A stretch of DNA of 64,000 nucleotides from Cupriavidus pauculus (GTDB lineage: Bacteria > Pseudomonadota > Gammaproteobacteria > Burkholderiales > Burkholderiaceae), in contig NZ_CP044065.1 of the NCBI RefSeq assembly GCF_008693385.1, positions 2,542,001 to 2,606,000 of the forward strand, given 5' to 3'. Each line of letters begins with the position of its first letter. Positions within the stretch are counted from its first letter, which is position 1. The notes beneath the pieces were generated by a model. It did not search any database. It saw only the letters and a list, made by a program, of their open reading frames with translations, and was not told the origin of the DNA. Below, one piece after another: positions 18,193 through 26,637 of this stretch. The translations under genes were made by a program, and so were the position numbers.

Positions 18193-18201
18193 CAAACCGC
18201 C

Positions 18202-18624
18202 ATGGACGCCACCGATCAGCAGTTGCTCGCGCTGCTGCGCGACAATGCCCGCACCCCCGTGACCACGCTTGCAAAGGTCCTGCGCATCTCGCGGGCGACC
18301 GTGCAGAACCGGATCGACAAGCTCGAGCGCGATGGGTTGATCGTGGGCTACACGGTGCGGCTCAAGCCCGAGGCGGAACCGCATCGGATCCGCGCGTGGA
18401 TGACGGTGGCGGTCGAGGGCAACAAGGCGCGGCAGGTCCTGCAGGCGCTGCGCGGAGAGCCGAACGTGCAGGCGCTGCACACGACCAATGGCCGCTGGGA
18501 CATCATCGCGGAACTGCGCGCGGACACGCTCGAGGCCTTCGACCGCACCCTCGACCGCATTCGCCTGATCGACGGCATCTCCGCGACGGAGACGAGCATC
18601 CTGTTGTCGACCTACAAACTCTGA
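18202..18624 (+). CDS. Lrp/AsnC-family transcriptional regulator
   Basis: Compact 140-residue regulator with an N-terminal winged HTH (VTTLAKVLRISRATVQNRIDKL) and a C-terminal RAM domain (about 65-135), the full family length. It is divergent from the guanidino-hydrolase/ornithine cyclodeaminase pair, so it is probably an amino-acid-responsive local regulator. Its 3' end overlaps the convergent chloride-channel gene by 13 bp. Confidence 0.92.
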   Translation: MDATDQQLLALLRDNARTPVTTLAKVLRISRATVQNRIDKLERDGLIVGYTVRLKPEAEPHRIRAWMTVAVEGNKARQVLQALRGEPNVQALHTTNGRWDIIAELRADTLEAFDRTLDRIRLIDGISATETSILLSTYKL

Positions 18625-20438
18625 GCAAGCGGCCGCTCGCGCGTGGTCTCTTCGTCGAGCACCCGACGGCTCGGCGCCGCGAGGTCCCGCAGCGAGACGA
18701 TGCCGACGAGGCGCATCGAGGCCAGGTCGGCCACCACCGGCAATCGCGCGACGCCCAGCGTGGCCATGCGCCCCGCCGCGGCGCGGCCGGTATGCGTGGG
18801 GAGCAGGACCGCGCCCACCCCATCGGATGGCACGGGCAACAGATCGCGGCACGCAAGCGGCGCGCCCGGTGCCTGCGCGGCAGCGTCGATCGCCGCGCGA
18901 TTCAGCATGCCCAGCACACGCCCGTCGCCGACGACCGGATACGCGCGATGCGGCGCGCGCTCGCCGAAGTAGCGGGCCACGGCCGCTTCGAGCGGCAGAT
19001 CGCCATCGATCGCCACGACGTCGCGCGTCATCAGATCGGCCACATGCGCATGCTCGAGCGGATCGACACCGTACTCGCGCCAGATATGCAGGCCGCGCCG
19101 TGCAATCTTCTCGGTCATGATCGACCGCTTCATCGTGAGCACGGAGAACCCGTAGGCCACCGCGGTGGTCAGCAGCAGCGGCAGCAGCGCCTCGCTGTCG
19201 TGGGTGAGTCCGAACGCGAACACGATCGCCGTCAGCGGCGCGCCGAGCACGCTGCCCAGCACGCCTGCCATGCAGACGAGCGCCCAGAGCGAGGGCGAGC
19301 CGCCGGGCAGCCACGGCGCAAGCACCACGCCGAGCCCCGCGCCCAGCATCAGCAGCGGCGCGAGCACGCCGCCCGAGGTTCCCGAGCCCAGCGCGGCGAC
19401 CCAGATCACGGCCTTGACGGCCAGCAGCGCCACCGCGACCTCGATGGCGAGGCGGTTGTTGAGCAGATCGCCGATGACGTCGTATCCGATACCGAGCGCG
19501 CGCGGTTCGAAGTAGCCGCCGATGCCCACCACGAGCCCGCCGAGCGCGGGCCACCACATCCAGTGCATGGGCAGGCGGGAGAATGCGTCTTCCGTGCGAT
19601 ACAGCGCCAGCGTCAGCCCCGCGCCCAGTCCCCCGCACAGCAGCCCCGCGACGATGCACGCGCCGAGCGCCATCACCGACACGGGCGCCGTCTGCAGCGG
19701 GAACAGCGGCCCAGGCTCGAAGACAAGAGCACGCAGGAAGCCCGCCACCGCGCAGGCGAGCGCCACTGGCAGCAGGCTGCGCGGCCGCAATTCGAACAGC
19801 AGCAGTTCGATGGCCAGCAGCACCGCCGCGACCGGCGTGCCGAAGATCGCGGTCATCCCCGCGCAGGCGCCGGCAACGAGCAGCGTCTTGCGCTCGGCCG
19901 CGCTCAGGTGGAGCAGCTGTGCAAGCAGCGACGCGATCGAGCCGCCGGTCATGATGATCGGACCCTCCGCACCGAACGGCCCGCCGCTGCCGATCACGAT
20001 GCCCGAGGACAGCGGCTTGAGCACCGCGACCTTCGGCGACATGCGGCTGCGGCCGAACAGCACGGCTTCCATCGCCTCGGGAATGCCGTGCCCGCGAATC
20101 TTGTCGCTGCCGTAGCGCGCCATCAGGCCGACGATCAGGCCACCGATCACCGGTAGCGCGACGACCCACAGGCCGAGCGCATGGTGCGCGGGCGAGGTCT
20201 CCGCAAACGACAGCGTCCGATAGAAGAACAGGTTCGTGAAGAACCGGATGAGGTTGACCAGCACCCACGCGGCGCCGGTACTTACGCCGCCCAGCAGGAG
20301 CGCGATACCTGCCAGCATCGGCAGGCGCCCATCCACGGCGTAGTCGCGCCGCCCGTCATGTTGCAATGCATCATGCCGTGATGCGATCGGCCGCTCGGCG
20401 CCGCGCGTGGATTCGGCGCTTGTGGAATTGCTGCGCAT
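18612..20438 (-). CDS. CLC-family chloride channel with C-terminal CBS pair
   Basis: Inner-membrane chloride channel or transporter of 608 residues: a CLC membrane domain (about 40-445) and two CBS motifs (about 455-590). The selectivity segments read GHGIPE (117-), GSGGPFGAEGP (150-160, gating Glu158) and GTSGGVLAP. By motif comparison from memory, the position of the proton-transfer glutamate (E203 of E. coli ClC-ec1) is Leu212, next to a conserved Glu211, which would fit a channel rather than a proton-coupled exchanger. A strong ribosome site (GAGAGGAG) precedes the ATG. It is divergent from an HPP-CBS gene across a 95-bp region with a long palindrome. Confidence 0.93.
   Translation of the reverse strand: MRSNSTSAESTRGAERPIASRHDALQHDGRRDYAVDGRLPMLAGIALLLGGVSTGAAWVLVNLIRFFTNLFFYRTLSFAETSPAHHALGLWVVALPVIGGLIVGLMARYGSDKIRGHGIPEAMEAVLFGRSRMSPKVAVLKPLSSGIVIGSGGPFGAEGPIIMTGGSIASLLAQLLHLSAAERKTLLVAGACAGMTAIFGTPVAAVLLAIELLLFELRPRSLLPVALACAVAGFLRALVFEPGPLFPLQTAPVSVMALGACIVAGLLCGGLGAGLTLALYRTEDAFSRLPMHWMWWPALGGLVVGIGGYFEPRALGIGYDVIGDLLNNRLAIEVAVALLAVKAVIWVAALGSGTSGGVLAPLLMLGAGLGVVLAPWLPGGSPSLWALVCMAGVLGSVLGAPLTAIVFAFGLTHDSEALLPLLLTTAVAYGFSVLTMKRSIMTEKIARRGLHIWREYGVDPLEHAHVADLMTRDVVAIDGDLPLEAAVARYFGERAPHRAYPVVGDGRVLGMLNRAAIDAAAQAPGAPLACRDLLPVPSDGVGAVLLPTHTGRAAAGRMATLGVARLPVVADLASMRLVGIVSLRDLAAPSRRVLDEETTRERPLAQSL
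20368..20384. promoter_or_regulatory. Palindrome inside the start of the CLC gene
   Basis: GCATCATGCCGTGATGC has 6-bp arms and a TGCCG centre. Its core ATCATGCCGTGAT is the exact reverse complement of the core of the intergenic palindrome centred 108 bp away, which suggests a second binding site for the same regulator. Confidence 0.45.
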
Positions 20439-20472
20439 GCTTCGCTCCTCTCTCCGGACTCCAAGGCCACGG

Positions 20473-20495
20473 AATATATCACGGCATGATATATT
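20473..20495. promoter_or_regulatory. Long palindrome between the CLC and HPP genes, candidate operator
   Basis: Arms AATATATCA and TGATATATT (9 bp, perfect) flank CGGCA. It is centred between two divergent starts and AT-rich within GC-rich DNA, so it likely overlaps one or both promoters. No regulator gene is adjacent. Confidence 0.6.
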
Positions 20496-20533
20496 GCCGC
20501 TTTCGCGCAGAAACCGCCGCTACAATCACCGCC

Positions 20534-21733
20534 ATGGCATCCGACACCGACAACGCCGCCGCGCCCGACCGCCAGACCCTGACGTGGCTGCGCACGTTCC
20601 TGCCGATGCCGATCACCGGCGGCCGGCACGAGCGCGTCAAGAGCTGCCTGGGCGCGCTGCTGGGACTGTTCGTTACGGAGTGGATCAGCCGCCACCTGAT
20701 GGGCGGATTCAATCCGTGGTTCATCGCGCCCATGGGCGCGTCGGCCGTGCTGCTGTTCGCGGTGCCCGCGAGCCCGCTCGCGCAGCCGTGGTCGATCATC
20801 GGCGGCAACCTCGTGGCGGCGACGGTCGGCGTGACCTGCGCGATGCTGATTCCCTCGCCGGGACTGGCGGCCGGCGTCGCGGTGGCGGTCGCGATCGCCC
20901 TGATGTTTCCGCTGCGCTGCATCCACCCACCCAGCGGCGCGGTCGCGCTGACGGCGGTGCTGGGCGGGCCGGCGGTGCAGGCGCTCGGCTTCGGCTTTAT
21001 CGTGATGCCCGTGGCCGTGAATTCGATGGTGCTGGTGCTGATGGCGCTGGCGTTCAACAACGCCATGCGGCGACGCTACCCGCACCGTCCGCCCGAACCC
21101 GCGGCGGGCCACCGCACGCGCGACGTGCCGCCGACCCAGCGCGTGGGCTTCACGCGCGCGGACCTGGACGCCGTGCTCGCGGCGCGCGGGGAATTCCTCG
21201 ACATCTCGGAAGACGATCTCGAGGCGATTCTCGTGGCGGCCGAACTGCGGGCCTTCCGACGCCGCTTCGGCGACGTGCGGTGCGCGGACATCATGTCGCG
21301 CGACGTGGTGACCGCAACACCCGATATGCCCGCGGGAGAAGCCGCCGCGCTGCTGGCCCGCCATCACATCAAGGCCCTGCCCGTCGTGGACGGCCAGCGC
21401 CGGCTGGCCGGCATCTTCACGCAAAGCGACTTCTTCGCCGCCCAGCGCACGGGCTCGGCCCGCACCGCCGGCACCGTGCGCACGCTCATGACGCATGCGG
21501 TCACCGTGGCGCGCCCCGAACAGCCCATGGTCGATCTGGCGCGCGCGTTCTCCGATGGCGGCCTGCACCATGTGCCCGTCATCGACGACGACCGGCGCGT
21601 GGTCGGCATGGTCACGCAGTCCGACCTCGTGGCCGCCCTCCTGCGCAGCCGGGTATCGGGAACTTCGGGAACTTCGGGAACTTCGGGAACCTCGGCACCG
21701 GATGACGTACCCGCCGCGCCGACGGCGCATTGA
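20534..21733 (+). CDS. HPP-family membrane protein with CBS pair
   Basis: Polytopic membrane protein of 399 residues with about four to five helices in residues 35-170 carrying the name-giving motif IHPPSGAVAL. A cytoplasmic CBS pair follows at about 250-385. HPP proteins have been linked to nitrite transport in plants and cyanobacteria; bacterial HPP-CBS proteins are uncharacterised as far as I know. The ATG at 20534 is chosen because an earlier in-frame start would run through the divergent promoter and the CLC start. The C-terminal tail is an SGT repeat encoded by a 9-bp tandem repeat. Both this protein and the facing CLC protein end in CBS pairs, suggesting shared nucleotide control. Confidence 0.88.
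   Translation: MASDTDNAAAPDRQTLTWLRTFLPMPITGGRHERVKSCLGALLGLFVTEWISRHLMGGFNPWFIAPMGASAVLLFAVPASPLAQPWSIIGGNLVAATVGVTCAMLIPSPGLAAGVAVAVAIALMFPLRCIHPPSGAVALTAVLGGPAVQALGFGFIVMPVAVNSMVLVLMALAFNNAMRRRYPHRPPEPAAGHRTRDVPPTQRVGFTRADLDAVLAARGEFLDISEDDLEAILVAAELRAFRRRFGDVRCADIMSRDVVTATPDMPAGEAAALLARHHIKALPVVDGQRRLAGIFTQSDFFAAQRTGSARTAGTVRTLMTHAVTVARPEQPMVDLARAFSDGGLHHVPVIDDDRRVVGMVTQSDLVAALLRSRVSGTSGTSGTSGTSAPDDVPAAPTAH
21657..21692 (+). repeat. 9-bp tandem repeat, four copies, coding
   Basis: CGGGAACTT is repeated three times and followed by CGGGAACCT, encoding SGT repeats near the C-terminus of the HPP protein. Copy changes keep the reading frame. Confidence 0.9.
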
Positions 21734-21887
21734 CACGGCCGCGCCACCCGCACGCCACCTCCGTCGCCTATAACTCTCATCAAGGCACCGCCCCGCCCCC
21801 GACGGGCACGCTTCGTCACGGTGCGCGCATCGATTTCCGCTATGCTTACGGCGTTTCCGTCACACGGCCGCCGAGGAGATCTGCCCG

Positions 21888-22991
21888 ATGAGTTCCGGAC
21901 AACTGATTGAAAAGCTCGCCGCGGTCTTCGCGCTGATCCTGTTGATCGGCGGCTCGCTGGTCGTGCTGGCGCCGTTCGCGACGGCGCTGCTATGGGGCGC
22001 GATCCTCGCGTTCAGTTCCTGGTACCCCTATTCCGTGCTGACCCGCTGGCTCGGCAACCGCCGCGGCATCGCCGCGCTGGTCTGCGTGCTGCTGGCGGCC
22101 GTGATCGTGCTCGGCCCCTTCGTCTACGCCGGCGCGAGCTTCTCCGCGCACGTCGATGACCTGACCGCGCTGGTGGAGCGCTACAAGGAGCGCGGCGTGC
22201 CGCAGCTGCCCGAGTGGCTGTCGAGCCTGCCTTACGTCGGCAGCTATCTGCAGAACACGTGGAACCAGGTAGTCAACGCCGATTCGGAAATGCTCGCGAA
22301 CCTGCGCAAGCTCGTGGCGCCGGTCGGCCACGTGCTGCTCGGCGCGGGCCTCTCCATCGGCGCGGGGCTGGGCCAGCTGGCGCTGTCCATCGTGCTCGCG
22401 TTCTTCTTCTATACCGGCGGCGAACTGGCCGTGGAATGGCTGCGCGGCGGCATGCGCCGCATCGCGGGCGAGCGCGCCGACCATCTGCTGGCGCTCGCGG
22501 GCAGCACGGTCAAGGGCGTGGTCTACGGCGTGCTCGGCACGGCGTTCGTGCAGGCGGTGCTGACCGGCATCGGCCTGTGGATTTCGGGCGTGCCGGGCGC
22601 CGCCATCCTCGGTTTCATCACGTTCTTCCTCTCCGTGATCCCGGTCGGCCCGCCGCTGATCTGGATTCCGGCCGCGCTCTGGCTCTATCACTCGGGCGCG
22701 ACGGGCTGGGCCATCTTCATGGTCGTCTGGGGCGTGGCCGTGGTCGGCATGGCCGACAACATCATCAAGCCGCTGCTCATCAGCAAGGGCACGGGCCTGC
22801 CGCTGATCTGGATCATGATGGGCGTGCTCGGCGGCGCGCTGGCGTTCGGCTTTCTCGGCGTGTTCATCGGCCCGACCGTGCTCGCGGTGGCCTACGCGCT
22901 GCTGCGCGACTGGACCATCGGCACGCAGGTGGCAACGCCGGTGACGGCCGTCACCGCCGCGCCGCCCTCGCGACTGACGCCGGACGCATGA
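21888..22991 (+). CDS. AI-2E-family transporter (YdiK-like)
   Basis: Inner-membrane permease of 367 residues with about eight helices and family signatures VIPVGPPLIWIP and DNIIKPLLISKG. The family name comes from an autoinducer-2 exporter, but members also act as ion antiporters, so the substrate is open. A GAGGAG ribosome site precedes the ATG. The stop overlaps the next start (ATGA), so it is the first gene of the pqi operon here. Confidence 0.9.
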   Translation: MSSGQLIEKLAAVFALILLIGGSLVVLAPFATALLWGAILAFSSWYPYSVLTRWLGNRRGIAALVCVLLAAVIVLGPFVYAGASFSAHVDDLTALVERYKERGVPQLPEWLSSLPYVGSYLQNTWNQVVNADSEMLANLRKLVAPVGHVLLGAGLSIGAGLGQLALSIVLAFFFYTGGELAVEWLRGGMRRIAGERADHLLALAGSTVKGVVYGVLGTAFVQAVLTGIGLWISGVPGAAILGFITFFLSVIPVGPPLIWIPAALWLYHSGATGWAIFMVVWGVAVVGMADNIIKPLLISKGTGLPLIWIMMGVLGGALAFGFLGVFIGPTVLAVAYALLRDWTIGTQVATPVTAVTAAPPSRLTPDA

Positions 22992-23659
22992 CGGATCCCA
23001 CCCAGCGCGAAGCCTCCCCGCAGGTCCCCCGCGATCTGAGCCAGCTGATCGCGTGCGAATACTGCGACGCGGTGTACGCGCGCGAGACGCTCGCGCCGGG
23101 GGAGCGCGCGCAGTGCCTGCGCTGCGGTGGCGCGCTCTACCGCGAGAACCGGCGCGCATACCGCCGCCTGCTGCCACTCGTGATCACGGCGCTGATCCTG
23201 TTCCTCATCTCCAATTCGTATCCGATCGTTGAGATGGACCTGCAGGGCGTGCGCACGCAGACGACGCTGCTGGGCGCCGTGGAAGCCTTGCATGGCGACA
23301 ACATGGACCTCGTGGCCGCGCTGGTGCTGGCCACCACGATCGTGTTTCCGCTCACCGAGATGCTCATGATGTGCTACCTGCTGATACCGATGGCGCAGCG
23401 CCGCATGCCGCCCGGTTTCGACCGCATCGTGCGCGGCATTCGCCAGACGCGGCCATGGGGCATGATCGAAGTGTTCATGATCGGCGTGCTCGTGACCGTG
23501 GTGAAGCTTTCCACGATGGCGCAGGTGCTGCCAGGCATCGCGCTGTGGTCGTTCGGCGCGCTCGTGGCCGTGCTGGCCGCGATGCTCTCGTTCGACCCGC
23601 GCGCGTTGTGGGACTACCTCGAGCAGCCCGAGCCCGGCGCGGAGGGCGAGACCACATGA
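22988..23659 (+). CDS. pqiA: PqiA-family membrane protein, first copy
   Basis: Half-size PqiA (223 residues): a cytoplasmic zinc-ribbon-like region with CEYC and CLRC (about 24-48), then four membrane helices with the family segment ISNSYPIVEM. E. coli PqiA is one chain with two such halves; here each half is a separate gene. It overlaps both neighbours by 4 bp (ATGA). It presumably holds the PqiB tunnel in the inner membrane for lipid transport. Confidence 0.92.
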   Translation: MTDPTQREASPQVPRDLSQLIACEYCDAVYARETLAPGERAQCLRCGGALYRENRRAYRRLLPLVITALILFLISNSYPIVEMDLQGVRTQTTLLGAVEALHGDNMDLVAALVLATTIVFPLTEMLMMCYLLIPMAQRRMPPGFDRIVRGIRQTRPWGMIEVFMIGVLVTVVKLSTMAQVLPGIALWSFGALVAVLAAMLSFDPRALWDYLEQPEPGAEGETT

Positions 23660-24378
23660 GACAGCATCTGGAGCGCTCGCGCCGGCTGGCAAGCGGCGTC
23701 GTGGCGGGAATCACCGACGACGACGAGAGCACGCCGCTCGCGCGCGTGCCCACGGCCACGTCGCTCGGGCTCGTCTCGTGCCACGCATGCGACCAGCTCA
23801 GCCCGCGCGCGCTCGAAGGCGAGCCGTGCCCGCGCTGCGGCGCCACGCTCCATCATCGCAAGCCGGCCAGCCTCGCGCGCACCTGGGCGTTCCTGCTGGC
23901 CGCCTTCATCCTCTACATCCCCGCGAACCTGCTGCCCGTGATGGTCACGCAGTCGCTGCTCGGCACGCAGCAGGACACGATCTTCTCGGGCGTCATCTAT
24001 CTGTGGCTGTCCGGCTCGCATCTGCTGGCCGGCGTGGTGCTCATCGCGAGCATCGTCGTGCCGCTGCTCAAGATGATGATCCTGACGATGCTGCTGGTCT
24101 CGGTGCGCCTGCGCACGACCTGGCGCATCCGCCAGCAGACGCGGCTGTATGGACTCGTCGAACTGATCGGCCGCTGGTCGATGCTCGATATCTTCGTGGT
24201 GGCGCTGCTGGCCTCGCTCGTGCGCGCGGGCGCGCTCGCCACCATCGTGCCAGGCCCCGGAGCGCTCGCGTTCGGCTCCGTGGTGGTACTGACCATGCTC
24301 GCATCGCTGAGCTTCGACCCGCGCTTGCTGTGGGATTCGCTGGAACCGACGGAACACACCGATGCCCGACAACACTGA
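23656..24378 (+). CDS. pqiA: PqiA-family membrane protein, second copy
   Basis: Second half-size PqiA (240 residues) with zinc-ribbon pairs CHAC and CPRC (about 42-61) and four helices with the segment IPANLLPVMV. Its end overlaps the pqiB start by 17 bp. Together with the preceding gene it reconstitutes the two-domain PqiA. Confidence 0.92.
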   Translation: MRQHLERSRRLASGVVAGITDDDESTPLARVPTATSLGLVSCHACDQLSPRALEGEPCPRCGATLHHRKPASLARTWAFLLAAFILYIPANLLPVMVTQSLLGTQQDTIFSGVIYLWLSGSHLLAGVVLIASIVVPLLKMMILTMLLVSVRLRTTWRIRQQTRLYGLVELIGRWSMLDIFVVALLASLVRAGALATIVPGPGALAFGSVVVLTMLASLSFDPRLLWDSLEPTEHTDARQH

Positions 24379-26014
24379 ACTTCCTCCGCCGCCTCCGCCG
24401 CCGCCCGCGTCTCCTTCGGGCCTGCCCTACCCTGCCCGGCGCCGCCGCTCGCGCTGGCTGCCTTCGCTCGTGTGGCTGATTCCGATCGTCGCCGCCATCG
24501 TCGGCATCTCGCTGCTCGTCAATACGATCATGTCGCGCGGGCCGGAGATCGATGTCACGTTCCGCACGGCCGAGGGGCTGACGCCCGGCAAGACGCCCGT
24601 GCGCTACAAGGATGTGGAGATCGGACTCGTCAAGGCCGTGCGGCTGGCGGAAGACCGCTCGCATGTCATCGCGCGCATCGACCTGACCAAGGACGCCAGC
24701 AGCTTTGCCGTGGCGGACACGCGCTTCTGGGTCGTGCGGCCGCGGCTCGCGGTCAGCGGCGTGTCGGGGCTGGAGACGCTGCTTTCGGGTGCGTATATCG
24801 GCGTCGATATCGGCAAGTCCGCGGAACGCAAGACGGCGTTCACGGGGCTCGAAGTCCCGCCCGTGGTGACCACCGATGCGTCGGGCAAGCAGTTCGTGCT
24901 GCGCGCGCAGGACCTCGGCTCGCTCGATATCGGCTCGCCGGTCTACTACCGCCGCGTGCGCGTGGGCCAGGTGGTGGCGTTCCAGCTCGAGCCGAACGGC
25001 CGCGACATCACGCTGCGCGTGTTCATCGACAAACCCTACGACAAGCTCGTCACGGCCAATACGCGCTTCTGGCATGCGAGCGGCGTCGATCTCAAGCTCG
25101 ATGCCACGGGCCTCAAGCTGCAGACGCAATCGCTGGTCACGGTGCTTCTCGGCGGCGTCGCGTTCCAGGCGCCCGACCATTCGGGCGGCGCGCCCGTGGC
25201 CACCGAGAACACGCAGTTCCTGCTCGCGGGCGATCAGTCCGAGGCGATGAAAGAGCCCGAGGAACTCGCACCGACGCTGGCCGTGCTGAACTTCGACCAG
25301 TCCGTGCGCGGGCTCTCGCCGGGCGCGCCCGTGGACTTCCGCGGCGTGGTGGTGGGCCAGGTCCGGTCCATCGGGATCGAGTACCAGCGGGACAAGAAGG
25401 CGTTCCGCATGCCCGTGGTCGTGGAGCTCTACCCCTCGCGCATGGGCTTCCGCGAGCGCGATGTCGCCGAGGAAGCGCAGAAGCGCACGATCGTGGAGAC
25501 CTTGATCCGCCGCGGCCTGCGCGCGCAGCTGCGCAACGGCAACCTGCTGACCGGCCAGCTCTACGTGGCGCTCGACTTCTTCCCGAAGGCGGCGCCGGCC
25601 GCGGTCAACCTCGACGCCTCGATGCCCGAGCTGCCGACCACGCCGGGCACGTTCGACGAACTGCAGGCCAAGCTCGGCGATATCGTCAGCAAGATCGACA
25701 AGGTGCCGTTCGACCAGATCGGCCAGGATGTGCGCACCACGCTCGCCTCGCTGAACCGCATGCTCGACAACGCCGACAAGCTCGTCGCGCAGTTGCAGGG
25801 CGATGTCGCGCCGCAGGTCCTGTCGGCGCTGCAGGATGCGCGGCGCACGCTCAACACGGCCAACGGCACGCTCGCGTCGGATGCGCCGCTGCAGCAGGAT
25901 ACGCGGCGCATGCTGCAGGAACTCACGCGCACGGCGGCTTCGCTGCGCGCACTGACCGATTACCTCGAGCGCCATCCCGAGGCGCTGCTACGCGGCAAGG
26001 CGGAGAAGCCATGA
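24362..26014 (+). CDS. pqiB: PqiB, MCE-domain intermembrane transport protein
   Basis: Periplasm-spanning tunnel protein of 550 residues. A short proline-rich cytoplasmic N-terminus and one membrane helix (about 33-55) are followed by three MCE domains (about 60-150, 175-240, 300-400) and a long helical C-terminus (about 430-530) that would form the needle. It is placed between pqiA2 and pqiC with overlaps on both sides. The inferred role is lipid transport between the inner and outer membranes. Confidence 0.94.
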   Translation: MPDNTELPPPPPPPPASPSGLPYPARRRRSRWLPSLVWLIPIVAAIVGISLLVNTIMSRGPEIDVTFRTAEGLTPGKTPVRYKDVEIGLVKAVRLAEDRSHVIARIDLTKDASSFAVADTRFWVVRPRLAVSGVSGLETLLSGAYIGVDIGKSAERKTAFTGLEVPPVVTTDASGKQFVLRAQDLGSLDIGSPVYYRRVRVGQVVAFQLEPNGRDITLRVFIDKPYDKLVTANTRFWHASGVDLKLDATGLKLQTQSLVTVLLGGVAFQAPDHSGGAPVATENTQFLLAGDQSEAMKEPEELAPTLAVLNFDQSVRGLSPGAPVDFRGVVVGQVRSIGIEYQRDKKAFRMPVVVELYPSRMGFRERDVAEEAQKRTIVETLIRRGLRAQLRNGNLLTGQLYVALDFFPKAAPAAVNLDASMPELPTTPGTFDELQAKLGDIVSKIDKVPFDQIGQDVRTTLASLNRMLDNADKLVAQLQGDVAPQVLSALQDARRTLNTANGTLASDAPLQQDTRRMLQELTRTAASLRALTDYLERHPEALLRGKAEKP

Positions 26015-26637
26015 TGATCCAACGTTCGCTGACGGTTCCCCGTGCGGGACGTCGCCTCGCGGCGCCCATGGTTGCCGCGCTCGCCCTGCTGCTTGCGGCC
26101 TGCGCGTCGCCCGATCCGCGCTATTACTCGCTGGCCGCGTCCGCGGCCAATGCCGTGCCCGCCGCGCCGCCTGCCCGGGCCGAGCCGCTATGGATCGAGG
26201 TCGCGCCCGTGCGCGTGCCGGAGCGGCTCAATCGCGCGCAGCTCGTGGTGGGCGACGGGGCAGACGGCCAGCTGAAGCTGCTCGACCTGTCGCGCTGGTC
26301 CTCGCCGCTCCCCGACGAGATGCGCGATGCGCTGTCGCAGCAGTTGCAGGCGCGGCTCGGCGCGGTGGATGTCTACCAGCAGGGGCTGTCCGATGTCGCA
26401 CCGGTCTATCGCATCACGACCGAGGTGGTACGGATGGACGGCGATGTGGGCCAGCGCGCGAACGCCACGATCGCCTGGACCGTGCGACGCCTGCCCGACG
26501 GCAGGGTGACGGGCGGCCGCACGGTGGCGGAGGTGGCGGCGCCGGGGCAGGTGGAGGGGCTTGTGGGCGCGTACCGCCAGATCGTCGGCACCACGGCCGA
26601 CGATATCGCGGCGGCGCTGAGCGGCCTCAAGCCCTGA
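26011..26637 (+). CDS. pqiC: PqiC outer-membrane lipoprotein
   Basis: Lipoprotein of 208 residues with lipobox LAAC (cysteine at about residue 31) after a typical signal peptide, then the ABC-transport auxiliary domain (PqiC/YmbA, starting DPRYYSL). It caps the PqiB tunnel at the outer membrane. ATG codons at 26011 and 26014 overlap the pqiB stop. Its 3' end overlaps the convergent deoxyribosyltransferase gene by 11 bp. Confidence 0.92.
   Translation: MMIQRSLTVPRAGRRLAAPMVAALALLLAACASPDPRYYSLAASAANAVPAAPPARAEPLWIEVAPVRVPERLNRAQLVVGDGADGQLKLLDLSRWSSPLPDEMRDALSQQLQARLGAVDVYQQGLSDVAPVYRITTEVVRMDGDVGQRANATIAWTVRRLPDGRVTGGRTVAEVAAPGQVEGLVGAYRQIVGTTADDIAAALSGLKP

Noticed and set aside
20366..20533. 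Upstream extension of the HPP gene
   Set aside because: It would cover the CLC start and the divergent operator; the HPP family begins near 20534.
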